A stretch of 64,000 nucleotides of DNA from assembly GCA_037179385.1 (NCBI GenBank), contig CM074190.1:10801206-10865205 (forward strand), written 5' to 3'. This DNA comes from Holothuria scabra (lineage: Eukaryota > Echinodermata > Holothuroidea > Aspidochirotida > Holothuriidae). A model generated the notes under the pieces. It ran no database searches, was not told the DNA's origin, and worked only from the letters and a program-made list of their open reading frames with translations. Numbering within the stretch: the stretch's first letter is position 1; every line of letters starts with the position of its first letter. This document shows, piece by piece, positions 9,836 through 24,800 of the stretch. The position numbers and the translations under genes were made by a program.

Positions 9836-12800
9836 ATGGCGTTACCATTTCTTCCAGGGAATACATTCAACAATAATGTGAGATATTTGCTTTTGTATGC
9901 TGATTGTCGTTTAACGGCAATCCAAGTTAGGCCATAAGTTACGTTAGGCTAGGTCTAACTTAGGCCCTAGGCCTAGGCTTAAGGTTATCTTATATTATAA
10001 GATATAGCCTTATATTTAAAATAAAACTAGGCCTTCGATGCGTTAACTACGCCGACATAGCCAAAGCTAATTAGTTTCTTACCAGTCTACACTGTAAAAA
10101 ATTTCTGTAGATTTACAGAACAAAAAAATAAAGATAGGCCTAGGCTATACATAGCCTAGGCTAGGCTAGGCCTGGAGAAAACGGAAAAAGTACTGTCCAT
10201 TTTTTCCAAAAATTGACAGTACTTTTTCCATTTCCTCTTTGTATTTCATTATTTTTTGTTCTGTTTTCCTACAACTGTCTGTAGACATTTTTTACCGTGT
10301 AAACGTCCCCAGACCAAAACGTCCCATTGTATAATGGTTGGTTCAAAGTTCGAACAGGTTCTAAATTCGAACACCTAATTAAATCATTCAATATATCAGT
10401 CATAAGACAGTATTTTCTTCAATTACTTTAAACACCATTAAGAAATAATTATTGCTCTTTATGGTACGGTAAAACTGACAATTATTTTGCATCGATCAGT
10501 GAATAAATATTCCATTTAAATGAGGTGTTCGAATTAAGAACCTGTTCGAACTTAGAACCAACCACTATATATTGTAAAATGAACTGAGTCTTTAGGCCCC
10601 TAGGCTAGCAAGTTTAGTTAAAACAATTCAAGTTGTTTGTAAATTCGGCCTAGCCTAGGCCTAAAGTTATTATCATCATCATCATCATCAAGACAGACGT
10701 TGTTGGTCAGCGGCCATTTCGTTTCTAGATAATCCATTTGCTAAACCTCAGCTTTATGGTCAAATTACATAGGCCTAGGCCTATTGCATTGATGCCACAC
10801 TTTGTCGAAGCTTGACTTGAACCCGTTTAGAGACAGTGCCATAATGACGTGCCCTGGAAGCGAGTTCCAAATGTCAATACCACCTTGGGAGAATGATCTT
10901 TGTCTAATGCTTTTGATACAACGTTGCTTACATATCTTGAGAGGGTGCCCACCGGTAGTGCAATCAAATGCTCTATCTCTGGAAAAGGGTGACATTGCCA
11001 GATACTTCACCCCTCAAATACTTATAGGCCTACATGTAAATCATATCACCACGCAACCTCCGATACCTGAGATATGGTAAATCTAATCTACGTAACCTTT
11101 CTGGATAGGCAAAATCCTTAAGGCCTGGAACCAATTTGGTGGCATGCCACTGCACAGACTCAATTTCATCTATGTCTCTCCAAAGAAATGGAGACCAAGC
11201 AGACACCATACTCAATAATTGGACGCATCATAGCTTTATACAATAAAAGTAAAGAAGACTTATCCAAAAATCGAAAGGTTCTTCTTATTATACCTAAGAC
11301 ACTATTAGCTTTAGTCACAATACCAGCTATATGGTTACAAAAACATAGCTCATTATCTACCAGAGCACCAAGATCTTTTTGGGATGAGCTGATCAGGAGG
11401 TTGTGCCTGTCACCACCTGCATAATCTCCACAGAATAGGTAAAAGATGAAGCTGCCTATAGTATATGTACGTAAGACAAGTAAGGCCTAGAACAGATCGC
11501 AACACATCGACAAAGGGCTTCGCACAAAACTATTCATGATTTAATTCTCACTTTTAACAAGATTTTAAGCCCAGGTCACACTAATGTTACAGCGATATCT
11601 GATCGGACTAATATCCAATTTTTGTGAGTTTTAGTTAAAATCCCTTCCATCCATTATGGGAAAGAACCAAAAATTTGCCACCCTGTGTAAAGAAATGATC
11701 GGTGAGATAGCACAACAGTAATGAAATATAAACTACTCATTTCGTGATGTTATATTGTCAAATAGCTTTTATGCATATTCGATAAAAGCTGTCTAACGTT
11801 AGCCTGTCTATGAATGTGACGTCACCGAATAATTGGTATACTAGGCTTATAATGAGTCGATCACCTAATAAAGTTGGTTACCACAAAAATATGAAAACAT
11901 TGACAAAATTGATAAAACTTGACAGGAATATTTTGTAATATGTCTTTTTCTTTGTGCTGTATTTTGGTGTTATTTGGACTGAGTAATTTGTAGAAAATGA
12001 ATCTTGAAATGTAGGAGGCAGTACAAGTACAGTAGCAATGCTTATGAAGTAATCATGAGTCGATCACTTCATAAAATAAACAAATAAAATCCTACAAATT
12101 ACTACATTTAGGGCCAGGTTTTGACATAATGAAATAGAACAATCTCCTTTCTATCAGAATTCTTACTTAAAACTTCAAAAAAGACAATTCTCTTAATCAT
12201 TTTTACTGATTTTTGCAAATTTCTGGTTCACACTTTTTCTGAAACTTGAAAATCTGGCCATGACTAACATTTTTGCTTTAAAAATAAAAAAATATGATGA
12301 CAAATAATTGTTTTTGATGTTGTCTGAAGAATTTGCATCACAGGTTATTCTAGCATCCCAATCACATGGCACCTACTCGCTGCAATGGCATTTAGAAGGC
12401 AGTGATTGACTCATGATAGTGATCAACCCATGATAACTTACTATAGAACTATAATTTCATAGTCCTGGGATACAATTCATATATCTGCACTGGTTGGCAA
12501 ATTTTTCTTTTTTTTTTGACCAAAGATACTGTAGAGGAGATGTTACAGTAAGTAAAACTCCCCAAAATCAGAGTGAAGTCTAGTGCTAGTAATAAGGCTT
12601 AGCCAACAACAGATTTTGGACACTGCCAAATTTCATGCACCATTAACAATTGTTCTCTTCCATTGTCACAAAGTAACAACCAAGGCCCTAGGTGGTATCT
12701 AACAATTTACCAAAACAAACACATTGTTTATCCACATTGAAGCCCAAAAGGTTGGTTTGGTAAACTGGGGGGTTTTCGTCCACTTAAGGGTTTTGGTTTT

Positions 12801-15800
12801 AAAAATTAAATCAAGCAAAGTCATTGAACCAACTAAACATAGGTCAACACCTCCAATGTCTGTACTTACATTCTATGTATGTCCTTTGCTTATTTTCTTA
12901 ATTTCTGGCTTTTGGGATATGAAATGTTGACAAAAGAGGTCGAACCTACCTTAGGGTATTTTCAACCTCCCTTTTGAAAACCATGCAAATTTATGATAAA
13001 ATCAATTTTATGAGGGTCGTAAGAGTTAATCACCCAGATGTTGTGATAGAAGTTCCTTATAGAGGTAACTAATTTACATTTGGTTTTGTTCATCATGAAG
13101 GCATGTTTTTTTCTTGTTCAAACTTGAAACTGTGGAAACATGTTTTCTTCACAAATAGAATAGCTCATCCCATAAACACCATGGACCTTTCTCTGAGTCC
13201 CTTCTTACAGACGTTTGTCATCAATGTTTTACCTGTGTGTTTTTTTATCTTAAATATATACACAAACAAGCATCTCCCACTTTAGTTCTAAAGGTTGACA
13301 TTTGACAGCAGTTTAGCTCAGAGTTTACCACCTCTAGACTCTGGTTAGAATCCTGCATTCTTTAAACACTGATCAGTTAGTCTTGAGCATGCTGGCAATT
13401 ATAATGATATGCAGAAAACACTAGCAACCACAAAAAGCAGGGGCATGGATTTTTGCTTGGCATGCATATCTGCACTGGAAGATAGTATCACAGTAAGTCA
13501 TAACACAACTTTCAAAAATGCATACACATGTGTGCTTGCACTTTTGATCAGTTTTAATCAAGGGCTTTGTTGATAAGGATGCATGCTTATCAGCAGGCAT
13601 CGCATAATATATATTGATAATTAATGTCAGCTCACTGAAACATATGTCACAAAGAGCAAAAAGGGATAAGGTTTGTGCACATATTTGATGCTAGTTGTTA
13701 TGTTAATCCCCAAAGTTGTTGGACTTCTGTTCTTACACAATGGCTATCAAAGATGCTGCTCATTGAAGTACTGTACTGTAGTTAATAGAAATTGGTTAAT
13801 GAACCAGTGGTATGGTACTTTGATAGGGAACTGCAGTTTTCCCCTTAAAATCTGTGTGTTGCTGTGACAAATTTGATTTCAACAAATGAAAGTTTTTGTC
13901 ATCATTTTTTTTTTCCTTCACTCTTTGACAGTTAGTTTTTTTTTCCATTTATCATTTGTATCTAGCTTGGAAAAGAGAAGTTTCATAAGTCACACCAGTT
14001 TGATAATTGCAATGATGTATCTATGCTGGTAGGTGAACACAAACCTGGAATTGGTGGCGAACCTATGCTTGGTCAAAAGCCAAAACCTAATCGCAGCATC
14101 ATTCCTCAGGGTCAAGGAAATTCAGCTCCTGCATGGGTTGCTTTTGATAGACAGGTATGTTAAATAGTCTGATAAGAATTCTCCTGAAAAGTTTACTTAA
14201 AGCCTCTCCTCCAATCACAAAGAAATGGTACCATTCCCTCATCAGACAATATTGCAATTGATAGCTTGCAGTACATTGTTAGTTCACATATCTCAAGCAA
14301 TTTCATCTCTCTACTGCATATGAACAATTGTAAACACATCTGATTGTTAACATCATACTTGAATGAGGAGATGAGTTTGCTTCTAAAAACCAAATTAGTT
14401 TTATCATACTATTGTCCTGGAAAGAATAATCTTTGGAAAAACTGTACTAAAACTTAAGTGAGTTCAGCTATGTATGTTTCAAAATTATAGGAAAATATTT
14501 AGTAGAATTGAGCTAGACTTTAGATATTGTTGTAATGTAGTTGCATGTTATTATATTAAGATGAAAACTGCATGTTTTGGTACTATTTGAAGACACCACT
14601 CATTTATTTTACAGGTGCTCAGATTTGATGCATACTACCAAGAAGCTGTGCATGAGAAACCAGAGGAACAGTATCGCATCAGGAAATGCAAAATCTTTTT
14701 CTACCTGGAAGATGATTCTGTTCAAGTCAATGAACCACAAGTTAATAACAGTGGTATTCCACAAGGTAATGTTAACCTAGTCATGTAAGTTTCCATGAAT
14801 TTCATTTTTAACAAATCTTATGGAAACATTCAGATTTCTTTCATCATTATACAGTACTGCTTCTTTAATCACTCAAGCAAATGTAGTAAAAGCTGGGAGT
14901 AAGATCAAGCAAAGACAAAGAATTTTCTTTTGAACAAAAATATTTACTTTTGGTTTGTTTATTGTTTTTTGGCTTTAACATATTTTCATAGATGTAAAGG
15001 ATAAACATTACAAAAGAAATGGGAAAAGAATTACATAAAACCCCCAGGGGACTTGAGGACCTACACTCTCTATGAGAAAAAAAAAACAGAAAAACAACAA
15101 CATACAGACTTACAAACAAACTAAGTTGCTTCTACAGTAGCAAGATAAGAAGGAAGTTAACAATACATAACAAATGTCAAACAGGAGAGAGAACTTTCCC
15201 AGCTAGGAGACCCATCCCAAAAACCTCCCCCCGCCTTCAGCAGCAGGTTCAGAGAAGACAATTTAAAAAGGCAAAGCATGATAATCAGAAGTCTACAGAA
15301 TGAATTCAGTTCATTACGAGTGAGATGAGGCCTAGTAGTCTTGAATAAAATGGTGTGAAATGCTTTGTGTGAAGGACTGGATACTTTGTTTGGCTATGAC
15401 AGAAGATGGGAGGGAATTCCAAAGCCAAATGGCATGATAATGAAGAGAGTTGTGCTTGAGAGAACTTTGAATGGTGTCCAGTCGTAGGTATGCAGACTGT
15501 TGTGTTTTGTGGTTATGAACTTGAAAGTTGTGAGAAAATAATTTAAAAAGTAGTTAGTGGGTAATCTGTTCCAGTAATGAAATTGTAGAGGTTTTAAAGA
15601 GAAAATGTAAGTTTTTATGTTTTGTATGCATACAGTTTGAAAGAAATGTTGAACGTGCTTCATCTTAAGCCAGCTCATAAAAATGAAGGCAAACCCACAT
15701 TCATATTAATTGCTAGTGTAAAAAGTGTATAATGTTTTGGGTATTACAGCACATTAATGAATTCAACTTGAAAAGCTGGGTGCCACTTTTTCCAAAAACT

Positions 15801-18800
15801 GAAAAAGTTTGGTTGAATGAGTGTACCTTTATAGGTAGTGGTTGGTCCCTCTGTTACTTTACAAGAAAATAATGGTAGTTTTCTCACAGGAGTTACAAAT
15901 ATTCTTCTTATAAAATATCTTTCTTGGAAATGTAATTAAATAGCAGTTCAATTAATTCAAAAAGTGTAGCATACATATGCAGCATATCGCATGATTTTTA
16001 ATATGAACTAATCTGTATTTTGTCAATTTGATGTCAACCAATGGACTGTGCCAATTGAGAATTTATGTAGACTGCTAGAAAATTATAGTTTTGATTGGCA
16101 AAGGGCTGCATTTATAAATAGATTGCAATTTTTTTTTTTTTTTTCAGGTACCCTGATAAAGCGTCATCGAATTCCTCTTCCACCTCCTAATGATGATCTG
16201 TGCTACACTGTGGAATATTTCAATGTGGGCAATGAAATAACCCTATATGGCAAAACATTCAAGATTACAGGGTGTGATCAGTTTACATTTAACTTTCTCA
16301 GGAAACTTGGAATAAGAGTCACACCACCATCTGAAACACCAGATGACCCACATCAAAATTACAGAAAACAGGTATACATGTTGTTTTAATATATTTATCC
16401 AATTTTCCTGTTGCCCTAATATAAAATTTTTATACATTTCAGCTGTGTAGAACTACTGTTTTTACAATCCAATTACAAATTAAAAGAATATTCTGGTGAC
16501 AAATTTATTTTTAACATGTTAAAGATGGACATGTATATTCTATTCATTCTGATGAAATTGTGCTCATTTCCCATGTTTGATCATTAGCAATAGAATGTGG
16601 CAAATGTTTTTCATAGAATAAAGTTGAAGCAAGCAGACATGGCATCATGGATTCAAATTTTGGCAATTTTTTTTTTTTTTGTTTTTCTTTATAATTCACC
16701 ACCAATGTTATGCTTGACTCTAATATAGTGATCAAATTAATGGTACATCCTGAGCACTGAAGGTTAAAAACTTCATATCCCTCACAGCAAGATGGCATCC
16801 CTAATTAATCAAGGTCAAACTAATATGATGAAAAACAAAAGAAAACAAAACATTAGCCAACAATGTGAATCCATGACATCTTACTGCTTGCTTCAATTTC
16901 ACTTTTTATTGAAATGTGTCAACATGAAAATTCCTGTGACATTATCTTGAGAAATGAACATAAGAAATGAATGAAACTTTCACCAGCTTACTTAGAATAT
17001 TTTCCTCTTTAAACATATCAAACATAAATTTGGTTCTGGACTATTCTGAAATGTACTCTAATTATCCTGTTCTTGAGCTGAGAAGCAACATTTCAATTAG
17101 GGTCTTTCATGATTACCTGGTAGGATTTATGAGTAGGGTTTCCTGATCCAAGATTCACTAGACCAAAGGCCACTAGTAAAAATGTTCTCTAGATCAAAGA
17201 CCTTTTCATTAGATTGACTGTGCATTAGATGAAAGATTCATGGATTAATATAAAAGATTTACTAGAGAGAATGTCCCCTCGTAAAAGGTTCACTAGATGG
17301 AAGGTTCATTAAATTTGTCTTATGTTAGGATGTACTGTAGGTACTATACAAGATAAGTCACAAAATGTGTCCCCATTCCTTAAAGTAGGAATATTCAAAG
17401 CAAACATTCAGTCATATAGGTGTTTAATTGTGTGAACCTTCAGTGTATAAAAGCTTTAATCTAATGAACCCTCTCCCCCGTTAACCTGTGAGAATGCGTG
17501 GTTTAGGAACCTTCTATCTAGTGAACTTTTCACCTATCAACCTTTGATTCTGTGAGAATCCCCTATTTGGATATGTCTGTGTTTTGGGGTAAAGTGGCTG
17601 GTGAAAAAATCAACTAGCCCTGTGGACAGCTATTGAAAGAAATAATTTGTAATTAACCTCAATGTTAATTAACATAATATCTTAGTGTAAGAGTGGTATT
17701 CCAATATCTCTTTTTTAAGCCCTACATCTCTTGATGTTACTCTAGTTGATCATAGTAGGATGCTTTTGAAAAGTTGCTGTTTTCTTGCAGATAAATCCAC
17801 ATAACTGTCAATCAGTAGAATACATTCTAATGTAGCTTTTATTAGTAGAGACAACTAGATAAATATCGGTTTCTTGCGGATTTGTCACATATTCCAGGCA
17901 TGATAAACTTACCTGTTTGAGCTGTATTGCCTTCTTCCTGCAGAATAACTTACTGGCCCCATTTTGCAGATGACCAATGTAAGTCCTATACGCAAACCAT
18001 TTTGTGGCCCATAAATCAATTTTTTTTTTTGTTTTTTTTTTGGGGGGGGGGGAGGCGGGTGGAAGGGTTAACCACCTAGTTGTCCCCACACTATGTAGTG
18101 TGTACCACCACTAGTACAGAGTACACTTCACCTGATTTGAAAGTAAAACTCAGATTCAGATAGACCATTCTACTCATAATGAGAAATGTCTGTAAGGTTT
18201 ACTGTTGAAATATTTTCCTTGTAGATGGATGAGTCTCAACAACCTTTACGGCCATATGAAAAAGTTGACACCTTGAAACAATTCCTTGATCATGATCGAC
18301 ATGTTCTGCGATTCTATTGCTTTTGGGACGACACTGATAAAATGTTTGGAGATGTCCGTGAAATGATCCTTCACTACTTTCTTGCTGATGATACCATTGA
18401 AATCAAAGAATGCATCCGTCCAAACTCAGGCAGAGATGCTGCTCCCATGTTCTTAAGGAGAGCCCGTCTGCCTAAGAGTTCCCCAGAATCTCTTAAGCAA
18501 CCAGGAGAGATAACAGGCAGAACTGTGCTGAATGTATTTGGACCAATGGGTCATGGAGGACGCTACATATTAGACAGTCTAAAGGTGAGAATAATTTGTT
18601 AACTTCAATGTATGTCGAAGAGTTGGGCTCCCTCAGGTGCATATGATTCTCAGATTCTTCGTACATCCCATTCCCCAAGCAAGTTCCATCAATACTTGTA
18701 ACTTCAGTTGTACAAAATCATTTTACACTGACTCTATTGACATGGTAAGGATCTTCTGAGGATCAGGTACAATGCATTGACAGCCATCCCCACACTGGGG

Positions 18801-21800
18801 GAGGGGTCTCACAGGTAGAAAATGCACAAGAGTCAAGAGATTGCCTAAATGGAAGATGGAAATAGTACTGACTGGATTTACAGTACCTTTAGTAATGCAG
18901 TACTGTACAAGGGAACCTACCTCAGTAGACATATATCCAATTTAAGAGTTTTTTCTTTCTGTGTGATCCCTAGACTGTTGATACATATCAATATCCCACT
19001 GAAAAAACTCATGAACTACTGTACATTATCACAGTGGTAACATTTCTCATCTTTCTATATTAATTACTGTAGCTCTTAAGTACCCATCAGGTAGCTTATG
19101 GTTTGGTATTAATTGATACTGATGATCGTCAAAGATACAATTGAAACTTTTACATAAAACCCTCAGTACATAACCAATCTTACAAATGTCCTTGAAAATT
19201 TGATTTGAAAACAAAGGATAACATTAGCCATGTATGGCATGTTCCTCACAAGATCACAAGGTTTGCATATCCAGCTCATGTTTTATGCATGATTAGGCCC
19301 AATTCAGAAATGATCCTGTAAAATGGTCAATTTATGATGGATTTTGATGGGTCAAATTGCAATTTTCATATCACATGACCTTTAAGCCTTCTTGTAAGCC
19401 ACAAGATATTGGAACAGTATGCATCAATGGTATGAAATTGGAGTGAAGGGTAACACCATTGTACTTAAATGTTTTTGTAGAGGTACATTGTTGATGTATT
19501 AGGCATCATGTAAACTCAACTGCAACTTTTATTTTATTGATGTGACAACTAAACAGATGTTAAGTACAGTATAATTATAGGATTGACAAAATTGTAAACT
19601 TCTTATTCCTTGCCAAAGGCAGGCAATGAATCTACAGTATATGCAATGGTGATGGATGTCATGTGTAAACACAGTATATCAAGAAGGGTAACTGTGAGCT
19701 ATCTTATACAATTAGCATGTGAATTGCCCATATGTAGTAGATGAACCCTATTGTTTTTGGTTGAGGTCAAAGGTCATTTGGGTTCCCCAGAGCTCATAAG
19801 GTTAAGCCATCATAAGCACAATAAATCAAGAAGGATTACAGTAAGGGATCCATTACTTAGCATTGGCATTGCCCTTTTTTATTAGATGGACCCTATCATT
19901 TTTGGTTGAGGGTCAAATATCAAAGGTTATTTGGAGTCAACAGAGGTCAGAATGTCAAACAGTTTTAAACACAATATCTCAAGATGGGTATTTTGAAAAG
20001 GATATCTCATACTTAGCTTGTGGATTGTCCTTATTGATTAGGTGATCATCCCTCTTGGTTTCAGGTCATTTGGGGTCACTGCAAAAGCCAGAACTCAAAA
20101 CCTTGTAAACATGATATTTGATATATCAAGAAGGGTACTGTAACTGTGAGAATCACATTTGTAGCCTGTATCCCCCATATCATTCAAGAAGTTTAGTACA
20201 GGCCTGTTTTTTGGACTTAACTTATGAAACACTATCAAATTAGAAAAAAAAAAAATAGACTTTCTACATTTCAGCAGCAAGAGATCACTAAAGCCTTTGA
20301 CTTTAATGGTCACATTTGGTACAAGAATCAAAGCAGCAACGTACAAAGAATTTTAACTCAGGTTGTTTGATGAACATCTTTCTCTTTTAACCTAGACTGG
20401 TGCTGTGACTACAGAATGCTATACTGATCAAGATCTAATGGTTGGGGTAACAATAAATGTCTGGGGTAGGAAACTTATACTGGCTGATTGTGATGATTTC
20501 ACAAAAGAGTACTATGCTACCAAGTATGGTGTTAGTAAGTACCCATTTTCATTTTTGAGAAAATGTCACTGTCATTAGCAATGCTGAGAAATGGAATGGG
20601 GAGCTGTATAACATATCATAATTTTCTTGTGGATATTAATGCTTTCTGTGTACTCTTTTGTGTCGCAATGAAAATTTGCAAATACCTCCCATCTCCTTTT
20701 TGCCAGAAATTTACCAGAGTTTTGTTCAAGTCATGACTCAATACACAACTTGTCAAATTTCCTGACTTGAAAAATTCCGGCTAACAGACAAGTCAGAAGT
20801 TTGTATCTCTCATGCATTAGTGACCTTTCTGTTCAGGTCAACTGGTAAGGAAACATACAAATGCTGTGCCGGCCGTGCATAGCATACTGTTTTTCATGTG
20901 ATTACATCCTTCCATTAGCTGTAAATACTGGTAAAAGTGAGATTGATGTAAGAGTTCAGAAAATTGAGAGTCTTGGGCAAAATTCTCAGGAAATCCATTG
21001 GATACCCTTTGACCTTTGACCTATTGAGCAGTGTAGCTCCTTGAAGAAACTTTGAACTGGTCTGTCTTCTAGAGTTTCCCCATTGAAATAAAACAGTGAC
21101 TTGCGACATAACTTGACCCAAATTGAGTTTAGTTGACTCGACTTGTATCAAAAAAAGAGTGACTTGGTTTACAACTCCGATAGTAAGTTTTCTATATCTA
21201 TATGTGTGACACCTTGTTTAGCAAGAACCTCCTGACAGAGCTTTTATTTGACTTCCATGAACATTTGATAAATGTCTTTTTTAATTTGCAGATAATTTTA
21301 ACCCTGTGCCATACAAGGGCAGTCCACCAGGTGCTTCCAAACGAGAATGGCCTCCTTACACTGGATTTGGATCCGAAGAAGATTCACTTTGCTCTTGCAT
21401 GGGCCTCTTACCCAAACCACCAAGAAGAGATTTTATCAAATTTATGGAAAAAGATAGGTAAGTATGGAGGTTAAGAGATGTGGCTCCCACAAGGATGTTT
21501 GGGCTTTAGAAAATTAGCGTACATGGACGATGGGAGGTAATTGGTAAGAAGTTTGAAAAAAAAATGGCTTGGAAAAAGCCCCAACTTGACATATGGTGTG
21601 TCATAATAAAGTGGACCAGTTATCCCAAAGGACAACCTGGATTTCCTATCATTACATATCGATATTTACAAAATATGGCTTATAATAAGTCCCATTGAAG
21701 AAGTTCACTTTTTCACATCAATGACAACTCAACATACATAGATAGAGAAATCGACAGACAGACAGTCCATTGTCCATTTCCATCATTTTAAAAATGGAAA

Positions 21801-24800
21801 AAAAAAAATTCCATCGAAAGTGCACAGCATCTATAATCTAAGACAGTACAAAAGACATACAAGCATTAAAACATGTGAAGTAGAACAAAAGTTTTAATGA
21901 AAGTATAAGAACATAAAGTGTAAGCACAAGTGAAGTATAATGAAGGGAGAAGAACATAAGTGTTAATATATGGAATAAACATAGATAAAAGTATAAGAAG
22001 AATAGAAAGCAGACTGTAGAATTTAAGTCAAAGAAAATACATTACAGTTTACACTGTGGACAGATCCCAATTCACATGAGGCATAGGAACAAATTTCAAA
22101 ATCTTGACCTTTTAGTGAGAGGCACCATGTAATCTAATATCTGACCTGTTAAGTGAGATTGATCTGTGAAAGGGGTGTGTGCTGTCTTTTCTTATCCTAT
22201 CCAGTTTCTTGATTGATTAATTTTGGTATACGAGTGACAGTGATGGCATGCTTGTACCATACCAGCTCAATGTTCGTCTAGATAATGCAATTCAACTTTT
22301 TTTAGTAGTCTTTGTTGGATGTGTCTTTTTTTTCTTTTTTATCTTCTCCTCAATCAGAGAAAGTTGATATTTGCTTGACAAAAATAAGTGAAAATGATAT
22401 TGTGATGAATGTTTGCTTAAAAAAGATGGTTAAATAGTATTAAAGGGAACCCCTCCCCCATGATCTCTGTCTTCTGTCCTAAATCAGTTTGGGGAAGAGG
22501 AAATATTTTAAGCTATTTTAAGCACTACATGCAAGTTCAATAACTTTTTGTGTACATATTTCTCCTTAGACATGGTCTGGAGAGCAATGTGCTTAGATTC
22601 AAAGCTCGACTTGATACCACAAAGCCCATTGACCAGGACAGACGTTTTATTATTTCATACTTCCTCTCTGATGACACAATTGCAGTTTTTGAACCTCCTG
22701 TTCGCAATTCTGGTAAGGAGATGATGATCATTCTTTTATTTTCATGTAATGTCACGGCTGGTTATACTAGTTTCCAGCTTTCCACAAAAGGTGACACATT
22801 GTTCTTTTTAAGTATTACTTCTTTAAACTTTAAAATTTTTAAGTAGATTTATCTTAAAGCAACTTTACTGTCAGTTAGGAGATATCTTTTTATAAAGGTT
22901 GAAAGATTATTCAAAGAAACACTTGGATTATCCCACATTATTGGGGCACATTCAGTTGGTTGTTTTTTCCAAGATGATAATTTGAAAAATGTTTGTATAC
23001 TTTGATGGTTTTTAAGTTCATCGTACTTGAAAGACTATGTAGAGATAATGAAGACAATTTTATTAATGGACCATTTTAAAGAGAGGTTGATCTTGGAGAA
23101 TTTGGGATTATTTTGCCCTGTTCTCCACCAATATTTGTGACATTAGACATGGTGAAAATTTATAATGTAAAAGAAACCACAAATGTGATTGATGCCAGCA
23201 TAAATATAAAATATAATATGTACAAAATGAATGGGAAATGAAAGATGGACATTTAGAGGAACAATCACATCTTAAAATATAACAATCAGTTTAGAGTAAA
23301 ACTGGACTTATTTGTGTCTACTGGGTATGGAACCCTTAGTAACTGAAGTATGAAAAGTTAAACCAGTCCAGCAGTAAATTTATCCTAGCCAACCTTGGTG
23401 TAATTTGTTTAATGTAGGAACACTGATTTTCATCCTATAATTCTTACATTCATATCTATCATGTTTACCAGTCTACAGGACACAAATTTCCAGAGAATTT
23501 GATTAAGCTGCATCAGTTTACAGAGAGTCTCATTTAGTTGTTTCTGGTTGGCATGCTTCCACCTGTCTCTCTACTTACAAGAGGCATTTGAGAGCCTCTA
23601 AGAGGCCTTGAGGATGTGAGCCTTGGCGCACATCTTTACACTTATTGTGCAGGAGCCTTCTAAATATGGTAACGTCATTGTATTACTGTGACTACACAAT
23701 ACTATATAGCCAACCAAGCCTAGTGCTGAGGTCTGTGCACATAGTGAGAAAGTGGAACTTGTGTCAGAAATTGATCAGTCACATTTGATTTGAATAATCT
23801 CCCTCCAGAGGCAAAAGTCTTGCCAAAATGCACACACACCTGAGCAATGAGCTGAGCAAAATGTTACAAGAGACCTTGTTGCTCAGCTAATCCCCTACCA
23901 TGAGCACATTTTGCATTAAAATATTTTGTGCATTTTTATTGACCCTAAAGGAGGCAATGGCCCAGTTCTCCTCCCTACACCACTGTGATAAGATTAGGGT
24001 AATGTATTAATGCCGTAGCATTTTCAGTGCAAGAAAGAAGTTCGTAAAAATAAGAGGGAACAACCTGCAGAATCTTATTAGACCAACTTTGACTGTTTAA
24101 TATTTTTGATGAAAGTATGATGTTAATGAGCTTCATGCAATCTCTTTCATGAGAAATTCTTACCAAAACTGAGAAAAACCCTGTTGTATTCCTTTAAATT
24201 TATAGCTGGAAGCAGAAGCTAGTATTTTGTCCTGTTAGGAAGCTGCACCAACTGGCCATACCAGATATCTGTTGTATCCTTAATTATGTGCTTATATGAT
24301 GAAGTATTAATTCTTCTTCAGGTATTGGAGGTGGAAAATTCCTTGAAAGAGAGAGAATAAAGAAGCCTGATCAGCCTAGATTTGGCACTGAGCTGTCTGA
24401 GTACTTCACTGCCAAGGATCTCTATGTTGGAAGCAGGGTCAACTTCCATGGTCACTTCTTCATTCTCATCGATGCAGATGAGTACGCCTTCCGCTATATG
24501 GAGGAGCATGCTGCTGAAGTAAGTATAGCCTGGTAATGTAATATAATATGTTTACTTGCATACCTCCAAAGTGAACGGCATTTCGCAGGTTTGACCCCCA
24601 TTTGATCACCCAAACCCGCTGACCCCTCTGAAAAACCCGCATCTCAAATTGCTATAGTATCCTTAGTTACAGAACCATGCAAATTTAATACAGCGCACCG
24701 GTAACTTCAAATTCAGAAATCGTATCTCACAGCACATGCAACTGCTCACGCTGCTACACAATGCATAGTCCTAGGTACATACAGACCTGTGTGCTGTCAC

